A stretch of 64,000 bases of DNA, taken from positions 4,464,001 through 4,528,000 of the forward strand of contig JYIP02000001.1 in NCBI GenBank assembly GCA_001051155.2, in the 5' to 3' direction. Position 1 is the stretch's first letter; every line of letters starts with the position of its first letter. This stretch comes from Chrysoporthe austroafricana. Taxonomy: Eukaryota; Ascomycota; Sordariomycetes; Diaporthales; Cryphonectriaceae. The notes under the pieces were generated by a model. It was not told the origin of the DNA, did no database searches, and was given only the letters and a program-made list of their open reading frames with translations. The position numbers were made by a program, and so were the translations under genes. Shown piece by piece: positions 1-14,302 of the stretch.

Positions 1-2664
1 TTTGAAATTGAACTTTTGCTATTATTTATAATATTAATTAATATCTTCCTAGCCGTATCAGAGACGTTTTGTTATCTGGCTATCCGTTCCCGTAATTAAT
101 TCCGAATATCTATTAGCTTTCGTTATTATTCTAATAAAAGCTTTCGAAATTCGTATTCCGAGATATATTTAATGCTTTTAAATAGATTTGGTTAATTAAA
201 TATCTTTATCGGGCAGAATAAATATTTAAGTCTTTAAAGCTTGAATTTTTTAAAGCATTCTAAGAATATATTAGCTAAGAAATAAATATTAATATTAGGA
301 AGATTAGCAGCCGATTGCGTAATTTTCTATACCGGTTATACAGGTTTACGAGATAATTTTATTACGCAATCTAATTCGAAAATATGCTATATTTCTTATT
401 TCGCTTTAAAACGTTTTTCGAAATTTTTTGCATTTTCATTTCGATTAAGTCTATTGAAATATTTAGCTATTAATTCTTTATCGATCCGATTTTAGATATT
501 TCTGGCCAAATACGAATTTAAATATTCGGCTAGCTTAATAAATCGATAGATATAATAAATAAATTCTAGAATATTGCAGTTATTTTATACGTTTTTCCTG
601 AAATATTATTAAGCATTTAGCAAATCTTTTATAATTTTCCGCAATATAAAAAAATCTCTTCTTAACTATTTCTTCTATTAATTCCAATTATGCTTATGCA
701 AAATAAAATCTTTACGTTTTTGGGAAAATAATATAAAATAAAACTAAGTATATATTATCTTAATTAAGCAAGCGGGTAAATAAAAGCTAAGATATTTAGC
801 GCGTTTTGCATTTCTAGCTATATATATTTCATACCGGTTTATAAAGGCTTAAGAGTTTTTCTAAATAATAATTTTGCTATTTATAATAAATATAATTATT
901 AAATTAATATAATTATTTTAATTTTTATAAAGTCGGAATTGCTTTATAATTATATTTTTGAATTTCTTATTAATACTAACGGGCAATATTATAGATTTAA
1001 GTAAATTAAGTCGATAAATTCGAGAATTTTTGGGTTATTTATAGCCGAATAATAAATTTCGAAAATTATTGCTTTTATTATTACTGGAATCTAATAAATC
1101 CGGTAATTTATCTGGCTTATTAACCAGTTTTTCTTGGAAATTAGGATTAATTTCAATATCCGGTTCAGGACCCGAAAATAGTTTTTAGTCTGGTTAACCT
1201 TTTATTCCTAATATAAATATTTGCCGGATATATTCCTTAGCATTAAGAAATACTAGTCTGATAAAGCGATATCCGTTATTAATATAATATTTTGCGGCTG
1301 AAATGGGAAAAGGTTCTTTAATAAGTTCCGATTAAAGCGCTTATATATTAAAAGCTTATTGCAATCGGAATATTTTCTTGAACTTAATACGTATTGCCTT
1401 TTCCGAAATAAAGCTATTTTGGTAGATTATTTTCATTTCGGGTTGTTGCAAAAACTAGTCTAATAGGCTAATAATTAAAAAAGGAAAAGTCGGATATTTC
1501 TGAAAGATAATAATATAATTATCCGATCTTTCTTTATTTAATCTTTCTTTTTTATAATCTTTTTCCTTAAAAAGCTATAAATAATCCGATAAACCCAATT
1601 AAGGCATTAATATGCTTTTTGTTATAAAGTTTATAAAGTTAGCCGGAATAACTATAATAGAATTTTATTTGGAAATATTTCGATTCTAAGCTCTTATTAG
1701 GAAAGAAGAAATACGCTTATTTTTTAAAATTTATTATTTTCTTTTATTTTTATTTATTTTTCTTATTATAGCTAAAGAATTCCCGGATTTATTAGTAAAT
1801 CTAGGATTTAGATTTTCGGTCGAATATCGTAATAAATAAATATATTTAATTCCGCTATTAGTATTAATATATTCAAGTATATAATACTTTCGATTTTCGA
1901 TAAATTATTGCTAAGCCAATTTTTCTAATAGATTTTCCGGGTTATTAAGTCGAAAAGTATTCTCGCTTTCGTTTATTTCTATAAGCATTTATTATCGTTC
2001 CTTTTCCGTTATCGCTTTAATAAGCTATCGAAATTTGCAATATTTAGAGAAATTTTCTCAGAACGTATTATTCTTTCTTATCTATTAGAATAGATTCTTA
2101 TCGAAATTCGACTTTTCTCTTTCTTGAATCTAGCATTTAAGCAATAAAAGCTATCCTTGCTTGATTATTTATGCCTTTGCTTTCTGCAAAAGTGTATTGG
2201 CTTCTTTGGGATTCTATTTCGCTTTTTCGTATTAATCGGCCAAAAGTTTCTAATCGATAAAAGCATATGCAATTTCGAAAAAGATTTTGATATCCGATAT
2301 AATTTAATCCTTCTTTTCAGGGTTATTCAAAGCTTATATAAACTTATATATTTAAGCAAGATGCTTAATTTCGATATAATTAATAGGCTATAATAGTAAA
2401 ATATTATTGCCGATAGTTATTATAGTAAATTAGCAATAAATTATCGATAAATAATTGTAATATTTCTTATAAGAACGCTATTTCTATAGAAGCCGATATC
2501 TTATAGGACCGATATTTTTATAAAAACCGATATTTTATAAAACCGATACTTTTATAGAAGCCGTTATTTTATAAAACCGATATTCTTATAAAAGCCGTTA
2601 CTTTATAAAGCTAATAATCGAAACCCGATTACGTAGCAAAGGCATGCAAAGCGTAGCTATTAAT

Positions 2665-2871
2665 TAATAATAAACGTATTAAAATATATTATAAAGTATA
2701 GTTTTTCCAAGAAAGTAAATTATATTAAAGCTTATTAAGGCATTATATAAGCTTTTCGGTAAGGGTATAGCATTTACCTGGTAAATTCATTGCGTATTTA
2801 TTAAGGGATTTACTATAAATTTATTAAGCGAATTTATTACGAATTTACTTTATTTATAAGTTTTGCTATTA
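2665..2871 (-). repeat. Family-A LTR (inner copy of A')
   Basis: This 207 bp segment begins TAATAATAAAC and ends GTTTTGCTATTA, like the LTRs at 5,507, 6,493 and 24,136. The end TATTA is a RIP-altered TATCA, pairing with an ancestral TGATA start. It is joined directly to another copy of internal sequence at 2,872 rather than to flanking DNA. Confidence 0.75.
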
Positions 2872-5506
2872 AATATTAATTAATATTTTCTTAATTATAT
2901 TAGAAATATTTTATTATTTAGCTATTCGTTCCCGTAATTAATTCCGAATATTTATTAGCTTTTACTATTATTCTAATAAGAGCTTTCGGAATTCGTATTC
3001 CGGAATATATTTAATACTTTTGGATAAATTTAGCTAATTAAATATTTTTATTAAGCGAGATAAATATTTAAGTCTTTAAAACTTGAATTTTCCAGAATAT
3101 TTTAAGAATATATTAATTAGGAAATAAATATTAATATTAGGAAAATTGGCAGCCGATTATATAACTTTCCGTACCGGTTATGCGGGTTTACGAAATAATC
3201 TTATTATGCAATCTAATTCGAAAATATGCTATATTTTTTATTTTGCTTTAAAATATTTTTCGAAATCCCTTATATCCTTATTTCGATTAAATCTATCGAA
3301 ATATTTAGCTATTAATTCTTTATTAATCCGATCTTAAATATTTCTAGCTAAATATGAATTTGAGTATTCGGTTAGCTTAGTAAATCGATAGATATAATAA
3401 GTAAATTTTAGAATATTGCGATTATTTCGTATATTTTTTCTGGAATATTATTGGGCATTTAATAAGTCTTTTGCAATTTTCCGCAATATAGAAAAATCTC
3501 TTTTTAACTATTTCTTATATTAGCTCTAATTATATTTATATAAAATAAAGTCTTTATGCTTTTGAAAAAATAATATAAAATAAAACCAAATATATATTAT
3601 TCTAGCTAAATAAACGAATAAATAGAAATTAAAATATTTAGCGCATTTTGCATTTCTAGCTATATATATCTTATATTAGTTTATAAAAGCTTGAAAGTTT
3701 TTCTAAATAATAATTTTGTTATTTATAATGGATATAATTATTAAATTAATATAATCGTTCCAATTCTTGTAAAGTCGGAATTGCTTTATAATTGTATTTT
3801 TAAATTCTTTATTAATACTAACGGGTAATATTATAGATTTAAATAAATTAAGTCGATAAGTTCGAGGATTTTTGAGTTATTTATAGCCGAATAATAAGTT
3901 TCGAAAACTATTGCTTTTATTATTATTAGAATCCGATAAATCCAGTAATTTATTTAGTTTATTAATTAATTCTTTTTGGAAATTAAGATTAATTTTAATA
4001 TTTAATTCGGGATCCGAAAATAATTTTTAATTTAATTAATTTCTTGCTTTTAATATAAATATTTGCCAGATATATTCTTTAGTATTAAGAAATATTAATT
4101 TAGTAAAGCGATATTTATTATTAATATAATATTTTGCAGCTGAAACGAAAAAGGATTTCTTAATAAATTCCGATTGAAATGCTTATATATTAAAAGTTTA
4201 TTATAATCGGAATATTTTCTTAAATCCAATACGTATTGCCTTTTCCGAAATAAAGCCATTTTAATAAATTGCTTTTATTTCGAATTGCTATAAAAATTAA
4301 TTTAATAAGCTAACAACTGAAAAAAGAAAAGTTGAATATTTCTGAAAAATAATAATAAAACTATCCGATTTTTTTTTATTTAATTTTTCTTTCTTATAAT
4401 TTTTTTTCCCGAAAAGCTATAAATAATCCAATAAACCCGATTAAAGCATTAATATGCTTTCTATTATAAAGTTTATAAAATTAGCCGGAATAGCTATAAT
4501 AGAATTTTATTTAAAAATATTCCGATTTTAAGCTCTTATTAAAAAAAAAGAAATATGCTTATTTCTTGGAATTAATTATTTTCTTTTGCTTTTATTTATT
4601 CTTTTTATTATAATTGAAAAATTCTCAGATTTATTAATAAATCTAGGATTTAGATTTTCGGTTAAATATTATAATAAATAAATATATTTAATTCCGCTAT
4701 TAATATTAATATATTCAAATATATAATGCTTTCAATTTTCGATAAATTATTATTAAGCCAATTCTTCTAACGGATTTTCCGGATTATTAAATCGAAAAAT
4801 ATTTTCGCTTTCGTTCATTTCTATAAGCATTTATTATCGCTCTTTTTCCGTTATCGTTTCGGCAAGCTATCGAAATTTGCGATATTTGGAAAAATCTTCC
4901 TAGAATATATTATTCTTTCCTATTTACTAGAATAAATTCTTATCGAAATTCGACTTTCTTCCCTTTTAAGTCTAGCGCTTAAGCAATAAAGGCTATTTTT
5001 GCTTAATTACTTATGCCTTTACTTTTTGCAAAAGTATATTGGTTTCCCTGGGATTTTGTTTCGCTTTTTCGTATCGATCGGCTAAAAGTTTCCAATCGAT
5101 AAAGGCGCATGCGATTTCGAAAAAAATCTTAATATCCGATATAACTTAATCCTTTTTCTTAAAGTTATTTAAAGCTTATATAAACTTATATACTTAAGCA
5201 GAATGCTTAATTTCGATATAATCGATAAATTGCAATAGTAAAATATTATTGCTAGTAATTATTATAATAAATTAGCAATAAATTATCGATAAATAATTAT
5301 AATATTTCTTATAGAAGCGTTATTTTTATAGAAGCCGATATTTTATAGGATTAATATTTCTATAAAAACTGATATTTTATAAAACTAATACTTTTATAAA
5401 AGCTATTATTTTATAGAACCGATATTCTTATAAGAATTATTGCTTTATAAAGCCGATAATCGAAACCCGATTATATAATAAAAACGTATAAAGCGTAATT
5501 ATTAAT

Positions 5507-5713
5507 TAATAATAAATGTATTAAAATATATTATAAAATATAATTTTTCTAAAAAAGTAAATTATGCTAAAGCTTATTAAGGCATTATATAAGCTTTTTA
5601 GTAAAGGTATAGCATTTATTTAATAAATTTATTGCATATTTATTAAGGGATTTATTATAAATTTACCAGGCGAATTTATTACGAATTTACTTTATTTATA
5701 AGTTTTGCTATTA
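5507..5713 (-). repeat. Family-A LTR (right end of A')
   Basis: This 207 bp LTR matches those at 2,665, 6,493 and 24,136. It is followed by ATAAT (5,714-5,718), the expected TSD if the left end, off-window, is preceded by the same five bases. Confidence 0.75.
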
Positions 5714-6492
5714 ATAATGCTATAAATATTATTTAATAATTTAATTCGTTCGTTCTATTTGTTTATCCGTTTATAAGTAAAATGCTATAAATATTTTTTG
5801 TTATATTCCGAATAGCTTTATAAGTAATATCCAGAAATTGGATACGAATTTCTTATTTCTATTAAAAATAATTTCTTTAAATATATTATAATTAGCTATA
5901 ATTGTTCTAAAGAATATATATATAAGATCTTTTGCTATATTGCTTTCTTTATACGGAAAAAAGTAAGTATACTTATTTAGTTTGCAAATTATTATTAAAA
6001 TGCTATCGTATTGCATTTCAATTAAAAGTTTTTATAAAAGAAATAGCTTAATAATGAAATCTTAGCTAATAAATTGCCAAACCGCTTCCGAAATAAGAAA
6101 TAATTAAAGCAATCTATAAGGCTTATAATATTCGATTTTATTCTTCTTATAGCTATTGCATTCTTATAAGATTCTTTTAATCTTTTTCTTTAATTTTAAA
6201 AAGTTTTAATATTTCTTAATTCTTTCGTATATAGCTTTAATTCCTTAATAGCCGTATGCTAATACGCTATATATATTTCGAATATATTTATTTTATTCTT
6301 TAGAAATTATATTTCCTAATTTCCTTTTATTATTATTAATTTTAATAATTATATTAAGTTTTCTAATTTCGTTTATAAAATTGCTATTTTTATCTTATCG
6401 AAAAATATTTTATAATTCTTTTAATTTATTATTTTAATAATTTAATTATTTGCTAAATATATTCGCTTTGCCGTTTTTTAATTTTTTATAAT
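5714..6492 (-). mobile_element. Chromovirus B2, left fragment (integrase region)
   Basis: This aligns on the same strand with the integrase/RNase H junction of B1 (about 16,187-16,975). It includes the core segment around the first and second catalytic Asp and the zinc-binding segment. The homology stops at the LTR of element A (6,493) and resumes without loss at 24,349, which corresponds to the next bases of B1. The fragment and 24,344-29,052 are therefore one element split by A. ATAAT at 6,488-6,492 is the left TSD of A. Degraded by RIP; no intact reading frame. Confidence 0.85.
6488..6492. repeat. Target-site duplication of element A (left)
   Basis: ATAAT immediately outside the left LTR is identical to 24,344-24,348 outside the right LTR. 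The joined flanks restore continuous chromovirus B2 sequence. Confidence 0.85.
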
Positions 6493-6701
6493 TAATAATA
6501 AACGTATTGAAATATATTATAAAGCATAATTCTTCCAAAAAAGTAAACTATACTAAAAGCCTATTAAGGCATTATATAAGCCCCCCAGTAAGGGTATAGT
6601 ATTTACTTAATAAATTTATTGCGTATTTACTAAAGGATTTACTATAGATTTATTAAGCGAATCCATTACGAATTTATCTTATCTATAGGTTTTGCTATTA
6701 A
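6493..6701 (-). repeat. Left (3') LTR of element A
   Basis: 209 bp, start TAATAATAAAC, end GTTTTGCTATTA; counterpart of 24,136-24,343. Confidence 0.85.
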
Positions 6702-7379
6702 TTGCTAGCCCCTTATAACCTTTATTTATAAAGGAAACTAATTATTAAAAACGTCTTAAATAGCGGTAATACGATATAATAGGATTCTAGGTTATACGGC
6801 AAGGAAAAGCATAATAGCATTATTGGATAAAAGAGATTATATAAGAAATAATAATCGTTTTATAAAGCCGATTCGTACTAGAATCCTAATAAGTAAACGT
6901 ACTTATGCTGGAAATTTGAATAATAAATATGCTTATACTAAGGATTAAAAGAAAACTTGCTTATATTAAAGGCTTAAAATTAATCTTCTATTATAATCGG
7001 TTTATGCTTGAAATGGATAAATATATATAATACTTATATATAATAAGGCTAGCCGATATCCAAGTATATTTCGGTAATGCTTAATTATATTTACTGCTAA
7101 AATATTTGGTATAAATATAATTAAAAATTAAAATTGCTTGTAAATATTAATAGAAAATATAGCTTTTAGATAATAGAGTATTAAATAGGTATAATAATAG
7201 TAAATATAAAATGAAATTACGATAGAATATATCGGTATGCAAAGCCGATAGCTGCGTATAGTTATTATATAGCAATATTATAGCTAATTTTCAATATAAA
7301 TAGCTAAGTTTATAAATTATTAGAAGAAAGTAGCATTATATGCTATTAATAATATTATATCGATAAATAATAGCTATAT

Positions 7380-8040
7380 TTATTAATTAAGGGTAATTTT
7401 TCGGATTTTAGTAATAGCTTTAAAGTTTAATAAATTGCGAAAGAATATAGCAAATAGTTTTTCCTTTCCGATATAATTGCAAAAATCGGTATAGTTATAG
7501 ATATCAAATTGCAAGGTTTTGATTAGCTTATATGCTTGGATATAAAATTTGAAGCTTATTATGCGATTTTAGCATTATAAAAACTGGGCAATATTAAAGT
7601 AATTCTTGTTTTCGTTAGCTTATTTTTAAAAAGTAATATTAAAGTTATAATTTATATTATCTTTAATAAAGATAATTTTAATAGCTTTGAAATCGTATTC
7701 GAAATGGAAGATTTGGTTTATAATAAAATATAAGCCCGATCGGTTAGATAAGATAATAAGATCAAAATTGCGGAATTAAATAATGAATTCGTATATATAT
7801 TCTTTTATAGTAAAAAGGAAAAAATACTAAATACGACTATTATAGATTCCGATAATGCCGAATTTAATATTATTATAAATAGCAAAGCTATTAGCAATAT
7901 AAAGACAATTAATATTAAAGTTGCTTCTTTAAGTAAAATTATAGTATATATATTCTTTGGATATATAAAGGGCTAGCATACGGTAATATATTGCGATTTC
8001 GGCTTTAATAGCTTTGGATTTAAAATTATATTTAATAGAT
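7380..8040 (+). pseudogene. RIP-degraded antisense ORF between pol and 3' LTR of element A
   Basis: The plus-strand frame with codons starting at multiples of three (for example 7,503) reads as a charged protein-like sequence, with a run of about 50 codons uninterrupted around 7,590-7,730. Elsewhere it is broken only by TAA/TAG codons one C-to-T step from CAA/CAG. Acidic and basic residues alternate normally, while the opposite strand here reads as poly-hydrophobic, which favours plus as the coding strand. It runs antisense to the element's pol. I do not recognise a family and see no cysteine array in it. It could be chance openness in AT-rich DNA. Confidence 0.35.
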
Positions 8041-8462
8041 AAAGCGAAAATAGCGCGAAACGTAACCTGTAAAGGCAAAATGCTATTAATATTAGCTCGG
8101 AAAGCTTTACTTAATATAGCTAATAGACTAGCTATATTCGGTAAATTATTCTTAATTAAGTCGATAATATTATTTATAATTCGATAGCGCTTAGCTAATA
8201 TTATAAAATTTCGCTTTATTATAGCAAATAAGCTTAAATTAGCGATTAATATAATAAGTTTAAGAGCTTTAAGCTTAATCAAAACTGGCTTGATATTGTT
8301 GGCTATCTTTTTCCAAGTAATAAAAGCTATATTACGATTATATTCGTAAATTATAATAATTTCTATTATATTGGTTGCATAGCATATAGCATTTACTTCC
8401 TTTTTAATAAAATTGCTATAATTGCTTAATATCGTTTATTTAGTTTTATCTTTAATATAACG
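7929..8462 (-). pseudogene. Degraded minus-strand ORF downstream of pol in element A
   Basis: An open minus-strand frame of 117 codons (8,282-7,929) extends upstream to about 8,462 with a single TAA, giving about 175 codons. The predicted product is basic and leucine/isoleucine rich (RIP inflates Ile, Asn and Lys) with no family I recognise. It lies in the extra 2.7 kb between the pol end and the 3' LTR, in the sense orientation of the element, and overlaps the tail of the antisense ORF. Confidence 0.3.
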
Positions 8463-9511
8463 GCTATATTTATTTCGTAAGCGATTATCTTTCGATATTA
8501 TAATGGAAAATAGAACGTAATAAGCTATTAATAGAATATATAAAGCAAAGATAAAATTACGAATAGTAAATAAATTCGGAATAAATTCAAGCAATATTCC
8601 TTTAATAAAATTATCCGTTAATCTATTATCTATATCCTCGTTCGTAATAATATCCGTATTAATAAAAGTATTTGGATAAAGTTTTTATTTTTCGTAAATA
8701 GAGCTAAAGCAATTAATTTACAATAATATAGAATACTATAAAATAAGCTCTTAAGCTTTTTCAATAATTAGCAGCTAATTAATATTGCTATTGCTTAGCT
8801 CGGTATTAAGGATATAAATATTATATTCGATTTTTCAGTTTATTATATTAATATAACTTTTATTAATTAATACTTAATAAAAGGCTATTATATAAGCTTT
8901 TTAATAATAAAAGAAATCGTTTAAATAGTTTTTCGTTATATAAATATTACGGTAGAAATAGCTTTCGCTATTATACAAATATATAGCTTACCGATATTTT
9001 TCTAAGGAAAAGCGGTCTTTAAGCAATGCTTTATAAACGTACTTAGCATATTATATAATCTTGCTTTTTCGGCAAACTTTAAAAAGTTCTTTTTAAAATA
9101 TAAAATATAGCATTGCATAAAAATTAAATATAACTAAATATACTATTTCTTATTAATTTTGGTCTTATAGCAAAGCATTTATAAAAAAATATGATTTAAT
9201 AATCGTATAATATATTTTGGTTTTAATAATATTAATAGCTTTATTAATATAGTTTTTGCAAATTTATAAAAGCTTAATAAAATAAAATGAAATTAATAAT
9301 AATGCTAGCTTAATACCCAAAAATAATATTTAAAAATATAATGAAAAATAATAATAATAGAGCAATGCAGCTAGCTATAATAAGTAAATAAGAATAATAA
9401 TTATAAACGCGCTAATAGGAAAAGGAAAATAAAATGAATTTATTAGCAATTTACGAAATAATAGCCTTTTGCATTCGCTAGAAATTTATTTGCTTTACTT
9501 AACAATCGCTT

Positions 9512-12500
9512 TTACCCTAATACGCGCTTATTGCATTGCAAATTCTTTCGATTTCTTGGAATAAGTAAACTAGCTTGCTTTAATATATTTTCTATTCGTA
9601 AATTGCGTTTTGGCCTGTTTCGTTTTCGTAAAATAATTACGATAATATCTCTCGGTTTAAGGATTTTTTCCGCTAATAGCTGCTTTCGCTTTGCTCTTTC
9701 TTGCAATTCGGCTATAGCTTTATATTTCCGTTCGAAATTATATATTATTTCGTTTGCATTTAAAGCATTACGGGGTATTTATATATTATAATAGCTAAAA
9801 TAGTTTATCTATTTTACTAAATATTTAATTTTGTACGGATTATATTTATATTTTCGTTTATAGCAGCTAATTATCTTTTCCAATTCGTAATATCGGTAAT
9901 CTTTTAAGTATTTTTCAATATCTGGATTTTCTAGCATATCTATTAAGTTCTGGTATATAGGATTATATTTATAAGGGTTTGTTTTAAAAAAGTTTATAAG
10001 CGTTAATTATATTATTAAGATTATTAAATAGATATTTATATAGGAAGCCAATTTCAATTTATACGCTAAGTTTTTTATTTTTCGAATAATTTAGAAAAGT
10101 TTTATCTTTTATTATAAAAATTTCAGAAATAAGTTATTTAATAATAAGTATTTATAGCTTAAGCGAATATATATTTAATTATTTAATTCGAAAACTATTT
10201 AGCAATAATATTTATTATATTGCAATTTGATTATTATTTACATTTCGGCAATAAAAAATTAAGCTTCTTCCTAGAAAACTTTTCTTATTAAAAGTATTAT
10301 ATCTTTTATTTATTAGCCCGATAATAGGTTAAATTCGAATAGCATTTAGCTAGCTAAATATTTTGTAATTCGGTTATACGTATTATTTAAGTTAAATTAT
10401 AATGCTAGTATTATTTCGGTTTATTTTGTATTAGAGTAAGCAATTATAAAATGCCGAATTGCTATTTTAATTATTCGGTTTTTTATTTCAGATTGCCTAT
10501 CCGTTTGCAAATGCAAAGCAGTAAAGTAAGCAAATTTCGTTCCGATAGTTTTCTATAAATATTTCTAGAATTCCGATAGGAATTTCGAATCTTTATTTAA
10601 AATAATCCTTTTAAGTATTTCTTAGCTAATAATATAAAATATTCGTAAAATAAAAGTTGCTTAGTTTGCTGCAATATATATTGCATTGCTTAATATAATA
10701 ATCGTAACTTTAAAATATTTGTTTATAATTGTAAGAAATATATTTAAGAATAATACTTTAATTAGAATTTATATAATATTTATAAATAATACTATTAGTA
10801 ATTCTATAATAAAGTTTATAGTAATAATATAGAATGGGATTAATAGAGATAATATAAGCTGTATTTTCTTTAAAAATTGCTATAAGTTATTTTTATTCTC
10901 GTTATAAGTTCAATATATTAATATATAATTGCGTATTTTGGCATAGCAATATTTAATAACGAATCGATCCGTTAAGTCGTATTATATACGGTTTATATTG
11001 AAATAGTATTTTCTATCGTAAATTTCCTTAATAAAATTTAATATTATTTCATTCAGGATATATAATCGTTATTTCTTATAATAATCTTTAAGAAATAATA
11101 AGCTATTATAATTTAATATAAAAAGTAATTGGGCAATTTTATTTGAATTTTTCAATTATTCGATTATTTTGGATTATAAAAAGTATTTTTCGTATTTCTT
11201 CTTAATATGCCTTTTCATTTCGTTATTTATAAATATTTTATTGAAAATTTAAATAAATTTATTTTCTTATATTTTATTTAAAATGCTTTCATTATTAATA
11301 GGTTTTTGAATAAATAGTAATTTTAATATAGTATTTATAAAAACGTTCGATTTTCTCGATATATAATATGCTTTCAAATCGAATTAGCTTAAATATTCCG
11401 AAATAAGAATTAACTATATATTTGCTTTAATTTTATTTACTATATTTATAAATAACGAATAGATAATATTAATTATTATTATATAATTAGTAAAAATATA
11501 AATTAATTTAATTCGATTCGATTTTATTATTATTTGCAATTTTCGTATTAGCTATATTAAATAAGCTATTTCTAGCTTTATAAGCTAGTATTTTCATTCT
11601 GCTTTATTAATTATTTTATTTAAATAAAAGATTAATTATACGGCTATATTTGCTATTAATAATATTCCGTTTTATATATAATTGTTTGCTAATTGGAAAA
11701 TAATGCTTGAAAATTCTATTTCTTTAAATATATTTAATTAAATAAAAAGAAATTTATTTGGGATATAATAAAATAAAGCATTTTTAGCTTCCAAAGCTAT
11801 TTTGAAATTATAAAAACTATTAATTTCGTTTAATATTAAATCGAAAATAGCTTGCGTAATATAATTTCGTTATTCTATATTTGAAAGTAAATAATTCGAT
11901 TAGCAAGCTTTATTTAGTATTCTAATTTTCTTTTTCTGAAATAAATTAATTTTATAATTATATTTAGGAATTAAATAGCATAAATATCTTATAAATCCAA
12001 TAAACCTTTCCAGTTATTAGAGTATTTTGAAGAATTCTAAATTGCGAATAGCTTATATCCGGTATTCCGTATTAGAAATTCCGAATCTATTTATTTTGAA
12101 TCTTAAAATCTAAATTAAAAGATATTCAAAAAATAATTTAAATTTAGCTAATAAAATATTTTTGCATAAAAATAGCGAGAAAATAATTTATAAATATCGC
12201 AAATAATCTTATTTTGTAATTAAATAAATAATAATATTATTTATAAAAGCGGAAGCAAACTTATAATATAATTATAAAAATTAATTTATAAAATGCTAAA
12301 TATAAAATAATAAATTTCGAAATCTTATAAATAGAACTTTCATTCTTTTTTAATTATAATAATTAATAATAATAAATCGATTTCTATAATCTGAATATAT
12401 TAAGAATTAATAGAAAAATTATTATATATTTATTACTATAATATATATTTTTCTTTTTAGCTATTTAATAATTTCTTATTATAATAGCAAAAGGTAAATA

Positions 12501-13600
12501 TCAGGAATTAAAACTTTATTTAAAATATATAAATTAATTATTATATATTCTTTTTTCTAATTATTTATATTCTTTTAAATTATAAAAATTAATAAACCGA
12601 ATAGCATTATACTTATAACTTATTCAATTCGACTTTATTAATATAATTTATTCAAAATTTTATTAATTATTTCTTAATTTTCTTTATTTGAATAATATAG
12701 CTTTTATTTTACTTTCTGGTTTTATTATTTTTCGATTAAATTAATTTTTATTTATTAATTGATTGATATATTAATAGGATTTATATTTTTAAAAATTCTA
12801 ATATATGCCCGTATTAATTCTATAATTTTATAAAGAAATTCCGGTAAACGTTTGCAAATATATATATCGAAATTAATTTCCGATTCTTTAATAGCTTTAT
12901 TTTTTCGAATCCTTAATTTATTACTATTTTCGAAATAATTTCTTATTTCGGGAATCTCTATATCCGGGAATCGGTATTTTTCTAGCTATTTTCCAGTAAT
13001 TTCCGCAATTTTCTAGAAAATATGCTTAATAAATAATAATTAATCTGAATTTAGCTTTCCTAAAAGCTATAACCTATTTTTAATTCGTTAAAAGAAGTAT
13101 TATCGCGCGATATAATAATAATTATCGTAATTCGCTAGCAGGGTTATATAATCCGTTTGGAATAGTTTAATTATCTTTAGAAATTAATTTTTCTAAATCT
13201 TTAAAAGAATTATTATTTGGTTCGTTATTAGGATTTCTTTAATTTAATAGCTTATTAAGCAATTTATTTATTTTTTCTATTTTAGTTTGAATAGAAAAAT
13301 TATATTTTTAGAATTCGTTTAATATTAATAGGAATTAGCTTATAAAATTTAAGCAGCATTATTATAATAATTATAGTTTTTACTTGCCGAAATCGTATTA
13401 ATATTCGGGCAAATATTTCTATTTTCATTATAGCATTATTAAAATAATCAAATTATATAAATAATTCTGAATTTAGAATATTTAATTTATAAGGAATATT
13501 ATATTTCTATTTTAATAAAATATTTATTTCTAATCGATTTAATACTTAAATTCTTATTCGAATACGAAATATAAATAAATAGCTATACTTATTGTTTTGG
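9512..13600 (-). pseudogene. Element A pol remnant: protease/RT/RNase H/integrase/chromodomain-like
   Basis: Minus-strand reading shows a reverse transcriptase around 11,950-12,700. Its palm segment reads SAFINNIIIY, where functional relatives have Asp-Asp, and it is followed by the typical thumb/connection text NRFGIS and EAIRNLEF-like residues (here I-AIRNLEF). Integrase lies about 10,100-11,100, with a TALHLQTDRQSE segment at about 10,450-10,530 corresponding to the usual HPQTDGQSE around the catalytic Glu. A chromodomain-like stretch (KYLVK, then a stop at the Trp position) lies about 9,700-9,850, followed by a basic C-terminal tail ending at 9,512. Stops are mostly Trp or Gln codons converted by G-to-A or C-to-T change. 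Boundaries upstream of RT are estimated from position only. Confidence 0.7.
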
Positions 13601-14297
13601 AAATACAAATCGAATTCAGTTTAGCCTTTTGCTAGTAACTAGCTTACGCTTTTAAGCTTAACCTTTATATTCCAGTTTATTTTCGCTTTAAGGAATTGCA
13701 TTAGCAATTCTTCGGCAATAGTATAATAACTAGCGCTTATATCGATATAAACCTTTATATCCGGCTTATTCGGGTATGCTTTAATTATAGCTTTTATATA
13801 TATATAGCTGCTGCTTTAATAAAGCTTAACTATAAATATAAGAATATTATATTTTAAGATTTCTTTTTTCTATATATCGATTTTAAGAAAATTCTATAGC
13901 TAATTGGATAATTATATAAAGTATTTAATATAGAATATGCTTTCATTTATTAATAGTTTTGCCTTTTCGGCTCGAAAAATCCAAATATTATTTTCGATTA
14001 TTATATTCTCTTTATTAGCCTATTTTTTCAATTTATCCTTTTATTTCTATAAGTTTTTATTATTTTCGGTCTTTTTATTATATTTATCGCTATTCGCTAT
14101 AAATAAATTATTATTTACGGGGAAATAGCCTTTTCGAGCTAGCTTATCCTCTTTATCTAGATTATATTGCAATTCTCTATTATCGATATTAAAATTTGCT
14201 AGGATTAATTGGATAAAACGTTTTTTAATATCTTTTTGTACGAATCGATAATAAAAGCGCGGTTGGAAATTTCGGTTTTTTAAAATTGAACTTTTGC

Positions 14298-14302
14298 TAT
14301 TA
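14298..14302. repeat. Target-site duplication of B1 (left)
   Basis: TATTA flanks the left LTR and equals 21,490-21,494. The flanks joined across B1 match uninterrupted family-A sequence at 13-40 of this window. Confidence 0.9.

Larger units (their letters stand above)
1..5713 (-). mobile_element. Family-A LTR retrotransposon, partial and rearranged (A')
   Basis: Two consecutive copies of the same internal segment (1-2,664 and 2,872-5,506) are each followed by a roughly 207 bp LTR (2,665-2,871 and 5,507-5,713). They match the right-hand part of the complete element A (21,495-24,343) along their whole length, so they are the 5' half (leader plus gag region, minus strand). The pol half is absent or lies left of the window. 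DNA to the right, from 5,714, is the integrase region of a chromovirus, so A' sits inside B2. The sequence is heavily AT-shifted with scattered stops in all frames, as expected of RIP. The short ORFs here (for example 2,157-2,393 and 3,146-3,337) are chance or antisense frames. Confidence 0.8.

Noticed and set aside
2157..2393. Short plus-strand ORFs throughout the AT block (2,157; 3,146; 19,026; 27,082; 28,063; 32,138; 37,847) as small genes
   Set aside because: They lie on the strand opposite to, or in other frames of, recognisable gag/pol or LTR sequence and are rich in Ile, Tyr and Phe simply because of composition.
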